Origin: Streptomyces sp. NBC_01707 | GTDB lineage: Bacteria > Actinomycetota > Actinomycetes > Streptomycetales > Streptomycetaceae | DNA length: 64,000 nt | Direction of reading: 5' to 3' | NCBI RefSeq assembly: GCF_041438805.1 | Contig: NZ_CP109190.1 | Location: 6,758,001 to 6,822,000 of the forward strand | In this document: one piece after another, positions 33,676 to 41,749 of the stretch | How the letters are laid out: each line of letters opens with the position of its first letter | Position numbering within the stretch: position 1 is the first letter of the stretch | Notes under the pieces: generated by a model | Seen by the model: only the letters and a program-made list of their open reading frames with translations | Told to the model about the DNA's origin: nothing | Databases searched by the model: none | Position numbers and translations under genes: made by a program

Positions 33676-34500
33676 CTAGTCCGCCGGACGTACGAGCTCC
33701 GCGAGCACCGCGTCCGTGAACGGCGGCCAGACCTCGGCCGCCCACGGTCCGAAGGCCCGGTCGGTCAGGGCGACGCACGCCGCACCCGCGGCCGGGTCGA
33801 TCCACAGGAACGTCCCCGACTGCCCGAAGTGCCCGAAGGTCGCAGGTGACGAGGAACTGCCTGTCCAGTGCGGCGACTTGTGGTCCCGGATCTCGAAGCC
33901 GAGCCCCCAGTCGTTGGGGTTCTGGTGGCCGTAACCGGGCAGGACGCCCTTCAGACCGGGGTGCACGACGGTCTGCGCGGCCAGCACCGTACGCGGATCG
34001 AGCAGCCGCGGGGCCTGCACCTCCGCCGCGAACCGCACCAGGTCGTCGACGGTGGAGACGCCGTCCCGAGCGGGCGAGCCGTCCATCGTCGTCGATGCCA
34101 TGCCCAGCGGCTCCAGGACCGCCTGGCGCACGTACTCGGGGAACGGGATGTCGGTGGCCTTGGCGATGCGGTCGCCGAGCACCTCGAAGCCCGCGTTGGA
34201 GTAGAGCCGCCGGGTGCCGGGAGCGGCCGTCACCCGGTGTTCGTCGAAGGCGAGCCCGCTGGTGTGCGCGAGCAGATGCCGGACGGTGGAACCCTCGGGT
34301 CCGGCCGGTTCGTCGAGCTCCACGGCGCCTTCCTCGTACGCCACGAGCGCGGCATAGGCGGCGATCGGCTTGGTGACGGAGGCGAGCGGGAAGCGGTGCG
34401 CGGTCGGCCCGTGACCGCCGACGACAGTGCCGTCCGCTCGTACGACGGCGGCCGCCGCGGTGGGGACGGGCCAGTTCTCGATCATCGCCAGGCTCTGCAT
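33676..34500 (-). CDS. serine hydrolase, beta-lactamase/esterase class C fold
   Basis: A 274-residue protein of the penicillin-binding/class C beta-lactamase family. Ser-x-x-Lys nucleophile motif in PLASVTKPIAAYA (about residue 41), Tyr-x-Asn in RRLYSNAGFEVLGDR, and HFGQSGTFLWID in place of KTG. No signal peptide, so an intracellular esterase or amidase is more likely than a secreted lactamase. ATG at 34500; a longer frame reaches 34590 but overlaps the MerR promoter region. Confidence 0.85.
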   Translation of the reverse strand: MQSLAMIENWPVPTAAAAVVRADGTVVGGHGPTAHRFPLASVTKPIAAYAALVAYEEGAVELDEPAGPEGSTVRHLLAHTSGLAFDEHRVTAAPGTRRLYSNAGFEVLGDRIAKATDIPFPEYVRQAVLEPLGMASTTMDGSPARDGVSTVDDLVRFAAEVQAPRLLDPRTVLAAQTVVHPGLKGVLPGYGHQNPNDWGLGFEIRDHKSPHWTGSSSSPATFGHFGQSGTFLWIDPAAGAACVALTDRAFGPWAAEVWPPFTDAVLAELVRPAD

Positions 34501-34575
34501 GACTACGAGACTAAGACCTGCCGCCGAACGCCCGTCATCCGGCCGGTGGCCGGAAATTCCTGTCCCCGATGCCGC

Positions 34576-34606
34576 TTGCTTCGAGTGCACTCCAAGGTTC
34601 TAGCGT
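34576..34606 (+). promoter_or_regulatory. MerR-type promoter with 19-base spacer and palindrome
   Basis: TTGCTT (34576-34581), 19-base spacer, TAGCGT (34601-34606). The near-perfect 18-base palindrome CTTCGAGTGCACTCCAAG (34579-34596) fills the spacer, exactly the architecture MerR regulators remodel. The ATG at 34614 lies 7 bases past the -10, pointing to a leaderless transcript. Confidence 0.75.
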
Positions 34607-34613
34607 GGAGGGC

Positions 34614-35069
34614 ATGACGGTGATGGAGAGCACTACCGCGACGACCGACGCCTGTGCATCGGCTCCACGGGCGCATCCACGCCCCGAGGGCCAGGACCGC
34701 TACACCATCAGCGAGGTCGCAGCCTTCACCGGGCTCACCGCACACACCCTGCGCTGGTACGAGCGGATCGGCCTGATGCCGCACGTCGACCGGTCGCACA
34801 CCGGCCAGCGCCGGTTCACCAATCGCGATCTGGACTGGCTGGCCTTCGTGGGCAAGCTGCGGCTGACCGGGATGCCGGTGGCCCACATGGTCAGGTACGC
34901 GGAGCTGCTGCGCGAGGGCGAGCACACCTTCGAGGAGCGGCAGGAGCTGCTGGAGGCGACCCGCCGCGATGTGAAGACGCGGATCGCGGAGCTCCAGGAC
35001 ACCCTCGCCGTCCTCGATTACAAGATCGACTTTTATGCGGGCGCCCGGCGGGCGTCGGAAAGGCCTTGA
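34614..35069 (+). CDS. MerR-family regulator of the aldo/keto reductase
   Basis: A 151-residue activator: N-terminal winged helix (YTISEVAAFTGLTAHTLRWY, then ERIGLMPHV), RRFTNRDLDWLAFVGKLRLTGMP, and a C-terminal coiled coil (ELLEATRRDVKTRIAELQDT). No metal-binding Cys cluster, so it belongs to the organic-effector or redox group that often pairs with aldo/keto reductases. ATG at 34614 chosen because it fits a leaderless start; ATG at 34623 is possible. It ends 5 bases before the reductase. Confidence 0.9.
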   Translation: MTVMESTTATTDACASAPRAHPRPEGQDRYTISEVAAFTGLTAHTLRWYERIGLMPHVDRSHTGQRRFTNRDLDWLAFVGKLRLTGMPVAHMVRYAELLREGEHTFEERQELLEATRRDVKTRIAELQDTLAVLDYKIDFYAGARRASERP

Positions 35070-35074
35070 TCCTG

Positions 35075-36091
35075 ATGACCGACAACAAGATCGCAACGGT
35101 GGAGCTCGGGGACGGCGGCCCGCAGGTGGGCGTGCAGGGACTCGGCTGCATGGGCATGAGCGAGTTCTACGGGGACACCGACGAAGCCGCCGCCCGGGAC
35201 ACCCTGGAGGCCGCACTGGAGGCGGGCGTCACGCTCTTCGACACCGCGGACATCTACGGCAACGGTGCCAACGAGACGTTCCTCGCCCCGTTCGTCGGCA
35301 CGCACCGGGACGAGATCACGCTCGCCACGAAGTTCGCCATCGAGCGCAAGGACGACGACCCGCGGTACCGGGCGGTGCGCAACGACCCCGCGTACATCCG
35401 CCAGGCCGTCGAGGACAGCCTGCGCCGACTGAACACCGACGTCATCGACCTGTACTACATGCACCGCCGCGACCCCTCCGTGCCGCTGGCCGATTCCGTC
35501 GGCGCGATGGCCGAGCTCGTGCAGCAGGGCAAGGTCAAGCAGCTCGGGCTGAGCGAGGTCACCGGAGCGGAGCTGCGCGAGGCGTACGCCGTGCACCCGA
35601 TCGCCGCCCTGCAGTCGGAGTGGTCGCTCTTCAGCCGGGACGTCGAGCGCAGCGCCGTGTCCGCGGCGGTCGAACTCGGGGTGACCTTCGTGCCCTACTC
35701 GCCGCTCGGCCGCGGCTTCCTGACCGGGGCGTTCGCCGACGCCGCCAAGGACCTGTCGAAGGGTGACTTCCGCCAGTACCAGCCACGCTTCACCGGCGAC
35801 AACGCCAAGACGAACGCCGCCCTCCTGGAACCCGTCCACAAGATCGCGGCGGCACACGGGGCGACGGCCGCGCAGGTGGCGCTCGCCTGGGTGCAGCAGC
35901 GCGCCGAGGTGCACGGTCTGACCGTGGTCCCGATCCCCGGCACCCGTAAGCGCAGCCGGCTGCTGGAGAACGTCGGGGCGACCCGGCTCACCCTCACGCC
36001 GGAGGAGCTGGCCGTGCTGGAGCCGATCGCCGGCCAGGTGGCGGGCGACCGCTACCCGGACATGAGCTCGACGTCGGCGGCGCGCGAGTAG
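35075..36091 (+). CDS. aldo/keto reductase
   Basis: A 338-residue NADPH-dependent TIM-barrel reductase. Catalytic tetrad visible: Asp and Tyr in LFDTADIYGNGANE, Lys in ATKFAIERK, His in YYMHRRDPSVPL. Cofactor end PIPGTRKRSRLLENVGA. Starts 5 bases after the MerR stop codon with AAAGG upstream, so it is the second gene of that operon and its likely regulatory target. Confidence 0.93.
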   Translation: MTDNKIATVELGDGGPQVGVQGLGCMGMSEFYGDTDEAAARDTLEAALEAGVTLFDTADIYGNGANETFLAPFVGTHRDEITLATKFAIERKDDDPRYRAVRNDPAYIRQAVEDSLRRLNTDVIDLYYMHRRDPSVPLADSVGAMAELVQQGKVKQLGLSEVTGAELREAYAVHPIAALQSEWSLFSRDVERSAVSAAVELGVTFVPYSPLGRGFLTGAFADAAKDLSKGDFRQYQPRFTGDNAKTNAALLEPVHKIAAAHGATAAQVALAWVQQRAEVHGLTVVPIPGTRKRSRLLENVGATRLTLTPEELAVLEPIAGQVAGDRYPDMSSTSAARE

Positions 36092-36107
36092 CCGTTCCCG
36101 GAGGTCC

Positions 36108-36128
36108 GGGGAGCCCGCCGGGCTCCCC
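36108..36128 (+). terminator. terminator of the MerR/aldo-keto reductase operon
   Basis: GGGGAGCCC-GCC-GGGCTCCCC, 9 pairs, 16 bases after the reductase stop codon. Confidence 0.75.
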
Positions 36129-36134
36129 GCAAGG

Positions 36135-36164
36135 GCCGGACGGGCCGGTCCTCGCCCGTCCGGC
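36135..36164 (-). terminator. terminator of the DUF4429 gene
   Basis: GCCGGACGGG/CCCGTCCGGC, 10 pairs with a 10-base loop; its base touches the DUF4429 stop codon on the opposite strand. Confidence 0.65.
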
Positions 36165-37123
36165 TAGAGCTCCGCGAGCAGCTGGGCCTTCTTGGCGCTG
36201 AACTCGTCGTCCGTCACCAGACCCGCCTGGTGCAGTTCCCCGAGGTGCCGGATCCGCTCGGCGATGTCCGCCGGATCGCGCCGCACGGCACTCGCCGGCA
36301 CGGCGACGGGCGTGGACTGCCTCTTGCGCACGGACTCCAGTACGGCGGCGGCGAACGGCAGCGACTCGTGCACCGGCCCGTAGCCGAGCCCGAAGATCAC
36401 CGCAGCCGGGTCCTGATCGGCCTGGGTGGGCCGTGGGGCCGACGACTGCGGACCGGGCGGCGCGGAGTCCGTACGGAGCGCGGTCGCACCCTTGCCCGTA
36501 ACGGGCGACATGCCCGTACCCGCCCCGGCGTCCGTGCCCGGAGCGCCGCGCGGCACCAGTCGCAGATAGCCGTCGAAGGCCTCCGGCGAGCGCCACTCGA
36601 CCCCGCTCAGCTCGCTGACCGGGAACGTCTGGTCGCCTGCTTTCCACTTCGCCGTGGAGGCACCCGTCCAGAACCAGCGGAAGGAGATCCGGTCCCCGTC
36701 GAAGCTGGCCCTGCCGTCGTACGCCTTGAAGTGCATCGGCGCCTCGGGGGCCGCGACCAGGAATCTTTCGGCGGGCTCCGCCGCGTCCGGGCCGAGCCGC
36801 GCGCGCAGCTCGTCCGCGTAGTACTCGGCGAGCGTCTCGCGTTCCGCGGGCAGCACCAGCCGGTACGGATCGCTGCCGTCCTTCAGCTGCCCGGCCGCGG
36901 CTTCCAGCAGTGGATCGGCACCGGGTCTCGGCACCGCATGCAGAACCACCGTGCCTCGCTTGCCCGGGGTCAGTGTCACCGACGACAACGCCGCGTGCGG
37001 AATGCGGCGTTCACGCAGGCTCTGGAAGAGCTTCGGCGTGCGGATTCCCCGTTCGAAGCGGATGAGCACGGAGTCGGTGTCGAACTCCCAGGTGGCATGA
37101 ATTCCGGCCAGCACATCACCCAT
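36164..37123 (-). CDS. DUF4429 protein with SHOCT tail
   Basis: A 319-residue soluble protein with two DUF4429 repeats (MGDVLAGIHATWEFDTDSVL in the first, APMHFKAYDGRASFDGDRIS in the second), each built around FD-x-D/GD-RISF strands, then a Pro/Gly-rich linker and a C-terminal short-helix SHOCT motif (IRHLGELHQAGLVTDDEFSA). These proteins are common in Streptomyces and their function is not known. ATG at 37123 has GAGG upstream; an ATG three codons earlier is possible. Confidence 0.88.
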   Translation of the reverse strand: MGDVLAGIHATWEFDTDSVLIRFERGIRTPKLFQSLRERRIPHAALSSVTLTPGKRGTVVLHAVPRPGADPLLEAAAGQLKDGSDPYRLVLPAERETLAEYYADELRARLGPDAAEPAERFLVAAPEAPMHFKAYDGRASFDGDRISFRWFWTGASTAKWKAGDQTFPVSELSGVEWRSPEAFDGYLRLVPRGAPGTDAGAGTGMSPVTGKGATALRTDSAPPGPQSSAPRPTQADQDPAAVIFGLGYGPVHESLPFAAAVLESVRKRQSTPVAVPASAVRRDPADIAERIRHLGELHQAGLVTDDEFSAKKAQLLAEL

Positions 37124-37199
37124 GTGCCTCATCGTATGCGGCACTCGTCCGGACGTCCCCCCTCCGAGCGGACCGCAATTCACCGGCGGTTGCGGTGAT

Positions 37200-38420
37200 C
37201 TACGCGCGTCGGACGCCCTCGGCGCCGGAAATTCCGTCGCGACAGGCGCTGTCGGCGCTCGCACAGGTCACCGAATCGTAGGCTCCGACGCCGATGGCGG
37301 CGAAGTTGCTGAGGCTCTCGGTGCCCGGCTCGAAATAGCCGCTGTGCCCGATGGCGTCGTCCGCCGAGACGATGCGCGCACCGAAGCCGCGGTCCACCGG
37401 ATCGGCGCCGTGGCCGAGCCCGCCGACCTCCATGTTCGGTACGTCCTGGATCCAGTCGTCGCGGTCCCGCATCGCCCAGACATCGGCCGTGGTGTGAAGC
37501 TGCGCGGCGTTCTTGGCCCGCATGCCGGGGCTGCCCGCGACCGCGATGTCGGAGACCCTGGACGGCAGTTCGTTCGCGGCGACACCGCACAGCACGGAGC
37601 CGTAGCTGTGGCAGAACAGCGAGATCTTCGACGCGCCGGGCAGGGCGTCGACCAGCGCGGTGAGCCGGACGGCCCCGCGCTCGGCGAGGTTCCCCAGGGC
37701 TGCGTCCATCCCGATGCCGGCGGGCGCGGTGTAGTCGGCCCAGGCGATGACCGCGGTCCGGGTGCCGGGGCTCGCGGCGCGCTCGGCGGCGTACAGCGAC
37801 TTCGCCATGCCGACGGGCGCGGCGTTGACCTTGAGCCCGGACCGCTCCAGCGTCAGCAGGCTGGTGTCGACACCGGGCACCACCAGCGAGACCCGCTCGG
37901 CCTTGTCGAGATCGCCGAACACCTCGGCGGCGTGGCCCTTCCCCGACGGGTCGAAGGCCAGGAAGTGCCGGCCGTGGGCAAGCATCGACCGGAACCGCTC
38001 CATTCGGCGGAGCGCGTCGCCGCGGCCGTCGGGGGAGAGCCGGACGTCGTGCATGCGCTGCTGCTCGACCGCCCGCGCCTGCACCAGGGCACGCCGGTTG
38101 GCGCGGTAGCGCAGGGTGACCGGGGCGCCGTTCAGATTGCCGACGACCAAGGGGTACTTGTCGGCGAGAGCGGTGCGCTGCGCGGCGGTGAGCGAGGCGA
38201 AGAACTGGGCCAGCCGGTACGGGGATGCATCGGCGTCCGGCAGGGGGTGACCCGCTATCCGGCCCCGCGCCCAGGAGCTGAGTGCGATGTCGCGTGGCTC
38301 GTCGGAGCGTTGGTGACGCACGGCGGTCCAGCCTGTGGTCGCCAGCATCACGAACACGACCGCGACGGCGAGCAGTGCGCGCCATGCGGTCAGCGTGGGG
38401 GAGGAGTCGAAGGAAGTCAC
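37200..38420 (-). CDS. DUF1023 alpha/beta hydrolase, membrane-anchored
   Basis: A 406-residue protein with an N-terminal membrane anchor (WRALLAVAVVFVMLATTGW), a variable middle, and a C-terminal DUF1023 alpha/beta hydrolase domain. The nucleophile elbow reads KISLFCHSYGSVLCG, where Cys replaces the usual first Gly of GxSxG; the catalytic Asp (DDWIQDVPNME region) and His (AIGHSGYFEPGT) are visible. Probably acts outside the membrane; substrate unknown. GTG at 38420 chosen over longer frames. Confidence 0.85.
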   Translation of the reverse strand: MTSFDSSPTLTAWRALLAVAVVFVMLATTGWTAVRHQRSDEPRDIALSSWARGRIAGHPLPDADASPYRLAQFFASLTAAQRTALADKYPLVVGNLNGAPVTLRYRANRRALVQARAVEQQRMHDVRLSPDGRGDALRRMERFRSMLAHGRHFLAFDPSGKGHAAEVFGDLDKAERVSLVVPGVDTSLLTLERSGLKVNAAPVGMAKSLYAAERAASPGTRTAVIAWADYTAPAGIGMDAALGNLAERGAVRLTALVDALPGASKISLFCHSYGSVLCGVAANELPSRVSDIAVAGSPGMRAKNAAQLHTTADVWAMRDRDDWIQDVPNMEVGGLGHGADPVDRGFGARIVSADDAIGHSGYFEPGTESLSNFAAIGVGAYDSVTCASADSACRDGISGAEGVRRA

Positions 38421-38644
38421 TGCCGCCCACACTAGGAGACGCGCGACGGCAGCTGTGAACCGGGTGACGCACATCACCCGTCCATGGGGAATTGAAGGGG
38501 TACTTCCTTACGCTCCGTGCGCGCGCCGCGCACGCTCCGGCGAACTCCGGAGCCTCGCGGACGCCGCATGTGCCGGTCGTGGCACGGCTGTTGTGAAGTC
38601 CGTCATGTTCCTCTTTGAGGTGTTCGGCACATCGAGGTGCTGAC

Positions 38645-39340
38645 CTACCCGGCGGACGTGTGAGGTGTCTCGGCAGTCCGTTCGACCGGTGCGTGCCAGT
38701 TCCCCACGAGCGCGGCTCCGAGATGGTCCAGGTAGATCTCGGTCAGCGTCCGCAGCGAGTCGACGCTGGTGTCCCGCCCCTGCCCCCACAGTTGCCCGGT
38801 CACCCGCATCACCCCGGAGAACGCGGCGACGGCGACCCGCGGCCGCGGGTCCGTCTCGATGTCGAGACCCTCGCGCGCGGCGATCACCTCGGCGATCTGG
38901 TTCTCCAGATCGATGCTGCGCCGCAGATGGGCCGCGAGCAGGGAGGGGGTCGACTCGATCATCCGGTACGTACGCATGTGGAGTTCGACCGTGACGAGTT
39001 CCTCGATTGCTTCGCCGATGCTGTTCCAGGCGCAGAGCACGGCGCTGCGCATGGCTTCGAACGGGCTCTCCGTGGCGGGTCGTCGGCGCAGCTCGGAGAG
39101 GAAGCGCGACTCCACCATCTCCTGGACGGCGAAGGTGGTCTCCTCCTTGCTGGCGAAGTAGCGGAAGAAGGTGCGCTGGGAGACGTCGACGGCGTCGACG
39201 ATCTCGTCGACGGTGGTCTCCTCGTACCCCTGGGTGGTGAAGAGCTCGAGGGCGGCGTGCAGCAAGGCGTCCCGGGTGCGTCGTTTCTTGCGTTCGCGCA
39301 GCCCGGTCGGGTGCTCCACGGCTCGCGGCCCGTCGGTCAC
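38645..39340 (-). CDS. TetR-family repressor, divergent from the DHA2 exporter
   Basis: A 231-residue repressor: N-terminal helix-turn-helix (TVDEIVDAVDVSQRTFFRYFAS, residues about 43-64) and a helical ligand-binding domain with the TetR_C_33-like pattern. GTG start at 39340. Divergent from the DHA2 gene with 117 bases between starts; the palindrome in that region makes it the likely repressor of the exporter. Confidence 0.92.
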   Translation of the reverse strand: MTDGPRAVEHPTGLRERKKRRTRDALLHAALELFTTQGYEETTVDEIVDAVDVSQRTFFRYFASKEETTFAVQEMVESRFLSELRRRPATESPFEAMRSAVLCAWNSIGEAIEELVTVELHMRTYRMIESTPSLLAAHLRRSIDLENQIAEVIAAREGLDIETDPRPRVAVAAFSGVMRVTGQLWGQGRDTSVDSLRTLTEIYLDHLGAALVGNWHAPVERTAETPHTSAG

Positions 39341-39420
39341 TGAACCTGTCCTCTTTCTGATAGTTTGTCCGACTCGGTGAACGTGTGAGCTACGAGACAG
39401 TTACCGACTTGTGAAATGGT

Positions 39421-39450
39421 TTGTCAACTGTCAGTGACTGACACTAATCT
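39421..39450 (+). promoter_or_regulatory. DHA2 promoter containing a TetR operator
   Basis: TTGTCA (39421-39426), 18-base spacer, TAATCT (39445-39450). The spacer holds the perfect palindrome TGTCAGT-G-ACTGACA (39429-39443). The exporter ATG begins 7 bases after the -10, so the mRNA is probably leaderless. Confidence 0.8.
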
Positions 39451-39457
39451 CCCGGGC

Positions 39458-41068
39458 ATGACTAGTCAGACCACCGTAGAAAAGGCGTCGCGGGAGCCCC
39501 AGGACACCCTCGTTCCCGCCCCGGCCAAGGGGTTGCGCGGCCACCCCTGGCTGACGCTCTTCTCCGTGGCCATCGGCGTGATGATGGTCGCGCTCGACGG
39601 CACGATCGTCGCGATCGCCAACCCCGCCATCCAGCAGGACCTGGGTGCCTCGCTCGCCCAGGTCCAGTGGATCACCAATGGCTACATGCTCGCACTCGCG
39701 GTCTCCCTGATCACCGCGGGCAAGCTCGGTGACCGGTTCGGCCACCGTCAGACCTTCCTGATCGGGGTCGTGGGCTTCGCGGCGGCCTCGGGGGCCATCG
39801 GCCTCTCCAGCAGCGTGGCCCTGGTGATCACGTTCCGGGTGCTGCAGGGCCTCTTCGGCGCACTGCTGATGCCGGCCGCACTCGGCCTGCTGCGCGCCAC
39901 CTTCCCGGCCGAGAAGCTGAACATGGCGATCGGCATCTGGGGCATGGTCATCGGCGCCTCGACCGCGGGCGGTCCGATCCTCGGCGGTGTGCTCGTCGAG
40001 CACGTCAGCTGGCAGTCCGTCTTCTTCATCAACGTGCCGGTCGGTGTGGTCGCACTCCTGCTCGGCGTGGTGATCCTCAAGGACCACCGGGCCGAGAACG
40101 CCCCGCGCTCCTTCGACATCGGCGGCATCGTGCTGCTGTCGCAGGCGATGTTCTGCCTGATCTGGGCGCTCATCAAGGGTGCCGAGTGGGGCTGGGGCGA
40201 CTTCAAGACGATCGCCTTCCTGGTGGCCGCCGTGGGCCTGTTCGCGGTGTTCGCCTTCTCGCAGAAGAACGTCAGGGAGCCGCTGATCCCGCTGGCGATG
40301 TTCCGCTCGGTGCCGCTGTCCGCGGGCGTCGTCCTGATGGTGCTGATGGCATTCGCCTTCATGGGCGGACTGTTCTTCGTCACCTTCTACCTGCAGAACG
40401 TGCACGGCATGAAGGCCGTCGACGCGGGTCTGCACCTGCTCCCGCTGACCGGCATGATGATCGTCGGCTCCCCGCTCGCGGGCGTGCTGATCACCAAGTT
40501 CGGCCCGCGCGTCCCGCTCGTCGGCGGCATGGTGTGCACCGCGGTCGCCATGTTCGGGATGTCGCAGCTGGACACCGGCACCGGCACGGCGACGATGTCC
40601 GTCTGGTTCGGCCTGCTCGGCCTCGGCCTCGCCCCGGTGATGGTCGGTGCCACCGAGGTCATCGTGGGCAACGCCCCGATGGAGCTCTCCGGTGTCGCGG
40701 GCGGACTGCAGCAGGCCTCCATGCAGGTCGGCGGCAGCCTCGGTACGGCGGTGCTGGGTGCGGTCATGGCCTCCCAGGTCGACTCCCACCTGGCCGGCAA
40801 CTGGGCGGAGGCGAAGCTTCCGCCGCTCTCGCCCCAGCAGCTGGACCAGGCGTCCTCGGCCATCGAGGTCGGCATTCCGCCGGTGGGACCCGACCTGCCT
40901 GCGCCGGTCGTGGAGAAGATCACGGACGTCGCGCATGACACGTTCGTGTCCGGCATGAGCACCGCGTTCATGGTCGCCGGCATCGTCGCGGTGATCGCGG
41001 CGCTGGTCGCCACGCTCACCAAGCGCGGTGAGAACGCCGAGGCGGGCGCGGGCGCAGGCCACATCTGA
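39458..41068 (+). CDS. DHA2-family multidrug exporter (14 segments)
   Basis: A 536-residue drug:proton antiporter. First segment SVAIGVMMVALDGTIVAIAN carries the DHA2 motif D1 (LDxTIVNVA type), then GKLGDRFGHRQTFLIGV (motif A) and GMVIGASTAGGPILGGVLVE (motif C-like); about 14 hydrophobic segments. EmrB/QacA relatives pump hydrophobic drugs or the strain's own metabolites. ATG at 39458 decided by the promoter spacing; the frame is open to 39416 but that would begin inside the promoter. Confidence 0.93.
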   Translation: MTSQTTVEKASREPQDTLVPAPAKGLRGHPWLTLFSVAIGVMMVALDGTIVAIANPAIQQDLGASLAQVQWITNGYMLALAVSLITAGKLGDRFGHRQTFLIGVVGFAAASGAIGLSSSVALVITFRVLQGLFGALLMPAALGLLRATFPAEKLNMAIGIWGMVIGASTAGGPILGGVLVEHVSWQSVFFINVPVGVVALLLGVVILKDHRAENAPRSFDIGGIVLLSQAMFCLIWALIKGAEWGWGDFKTIAFLVAAVGLFAVFAFSQKNVREPLIPLAMFRSVPLSAGVVLMVLMAFAFMGGLFFVTFYLQNVHGMKAVDAGLHLLPLTGMMIVGSPLAGVLITKFGPRVPLVGGMVCTAVAMFGMSQLDTGTGTATMSVWFGLLGLGLAPVMVGATEVIVGNAPMELSGVAGGLQQASMQVGGSLGTAVLGAVMASQVDSHLAGNWAEAKLPPLSPQQLDQASSAIEVGIPPVGPDLPAPVVEKITDVAHDTFVSGMSTAFMVAGIVAVIAALVATLTKRGENAEAGAGAGHI

Positions 41069-41133
41069 CCCCGCCGCCGGTCCTCGCCGGCCCCCACGCG
41101 CCGATGACGGCCGAGCGTCAACACAGCGCATAC

Positions 41134-41167
41134 GACAGCCCCGCCGGGCCTTCCCGGCGGGGCTGTC
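41134..41167 (+). terminator. terminator after the DHA2 exporter
   Basis: Perfect 15-pair hairpin GACAGCCCCGCCGGG / CCCGGCGGGGCTGTC with a CCTT loop. Confidence 0.9.
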
Positions 41168-41266
41168 GCCTATCCGGGTGGTGTGGCCCGGATCCCCTTC
41201 CGGTGGCGTTGTCCCGCAGGTCAGGGTGCGTGCAACTGATCCACACCAGCACGGGGGTTGATTGAC

Positions 41267-41653
41267 ATGCGTACGACCGTTCTTGCCGCGGTACTGGCCG
41301 TCACCGCACTGATCCCGGCGGCAGCCTCGGCGTCACGGACCGCACCGGCCGCGCGCACGGCGCCGGTCCGCCTCGGGACATGCGGAAGCGGGCAGCTCTG
41401 CTTCTGGGCGAAGCCGGACTTCACCGGCGCCCGGCAGATCCATGAACTGTCCGGCACCGACATCGAGAGCTGCGTCCCGATGCCGCCGGGCGGCAAGGCC
41501 CAGGCACTCGCCAACCGCACCGGCCGCCCCGTCACCACCTATCAGTCCGCGGAGTGCGCCGAGACCGGCGAGTTCGAGACGTATCCGGGCGGCGGGACCT
41601 GGGTGCCGCAGTCCCCGTACCAGGTCAGGGCATTCAAGATCTGGGAGAACTGA
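41267..41653 (+). CDS. secreted peptidase inhibitor, family I36 type
   Basis: A 128-residue secreted protein. The N-terminus is a Sec signal (MRTTVLAAVLAVTALIPAAA, cleavage near ASAS). The mature part carries GTCGSGQLCFWAKPDFTGAR and four cysteines in a crystallin-like pattern known from the Streptomyces metalloproteinase inhibitor (SMI, I36). It may protect the cell or inhibit rival proteases. ATG at 41267; a TTG three codons earlier is less likely. Confidence 0.8.
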   Translation: MRTTVLAAVLAVTALIPAAASASRTAPAARTAPVRLGTCGSGQLCFWAKPDFTGARQIHELSGTDIESCVPMPPGGKAQALANRTGRPVTTYQSAECAETGEFETYPGGGTWVPQSPYQVRAFKIWEN

Positions 41654-41690
41654 CCGCGGAGCCGGAACGGGGGACCGGCCGGAGAGCGCC

Positions 41691-41724
41691 GAAGGACGGC
41701 GGACCAGGAGGTCCGCCGCCCTTC
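41691..41724. terminator. bidirectional terminator between I36 and aceE
   Basis: GGCGGACC-AGGA-GGTCCGCC with outer GAAGG/CCTTC extending the stem after two mismatches; between convergent stop codons. Confidence 0.8.
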
Positions 41725-41749
41725 GACCCGACTCGTCCGCCGGTCGTGC

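Noticed and set aside
39431..41131. 566-codon minus-strand frame opposite the DHA2 exporter
   Set aside because: Antisense, His/Asp/Arg-rich artefact; the exporter frame has normal membrane segments.
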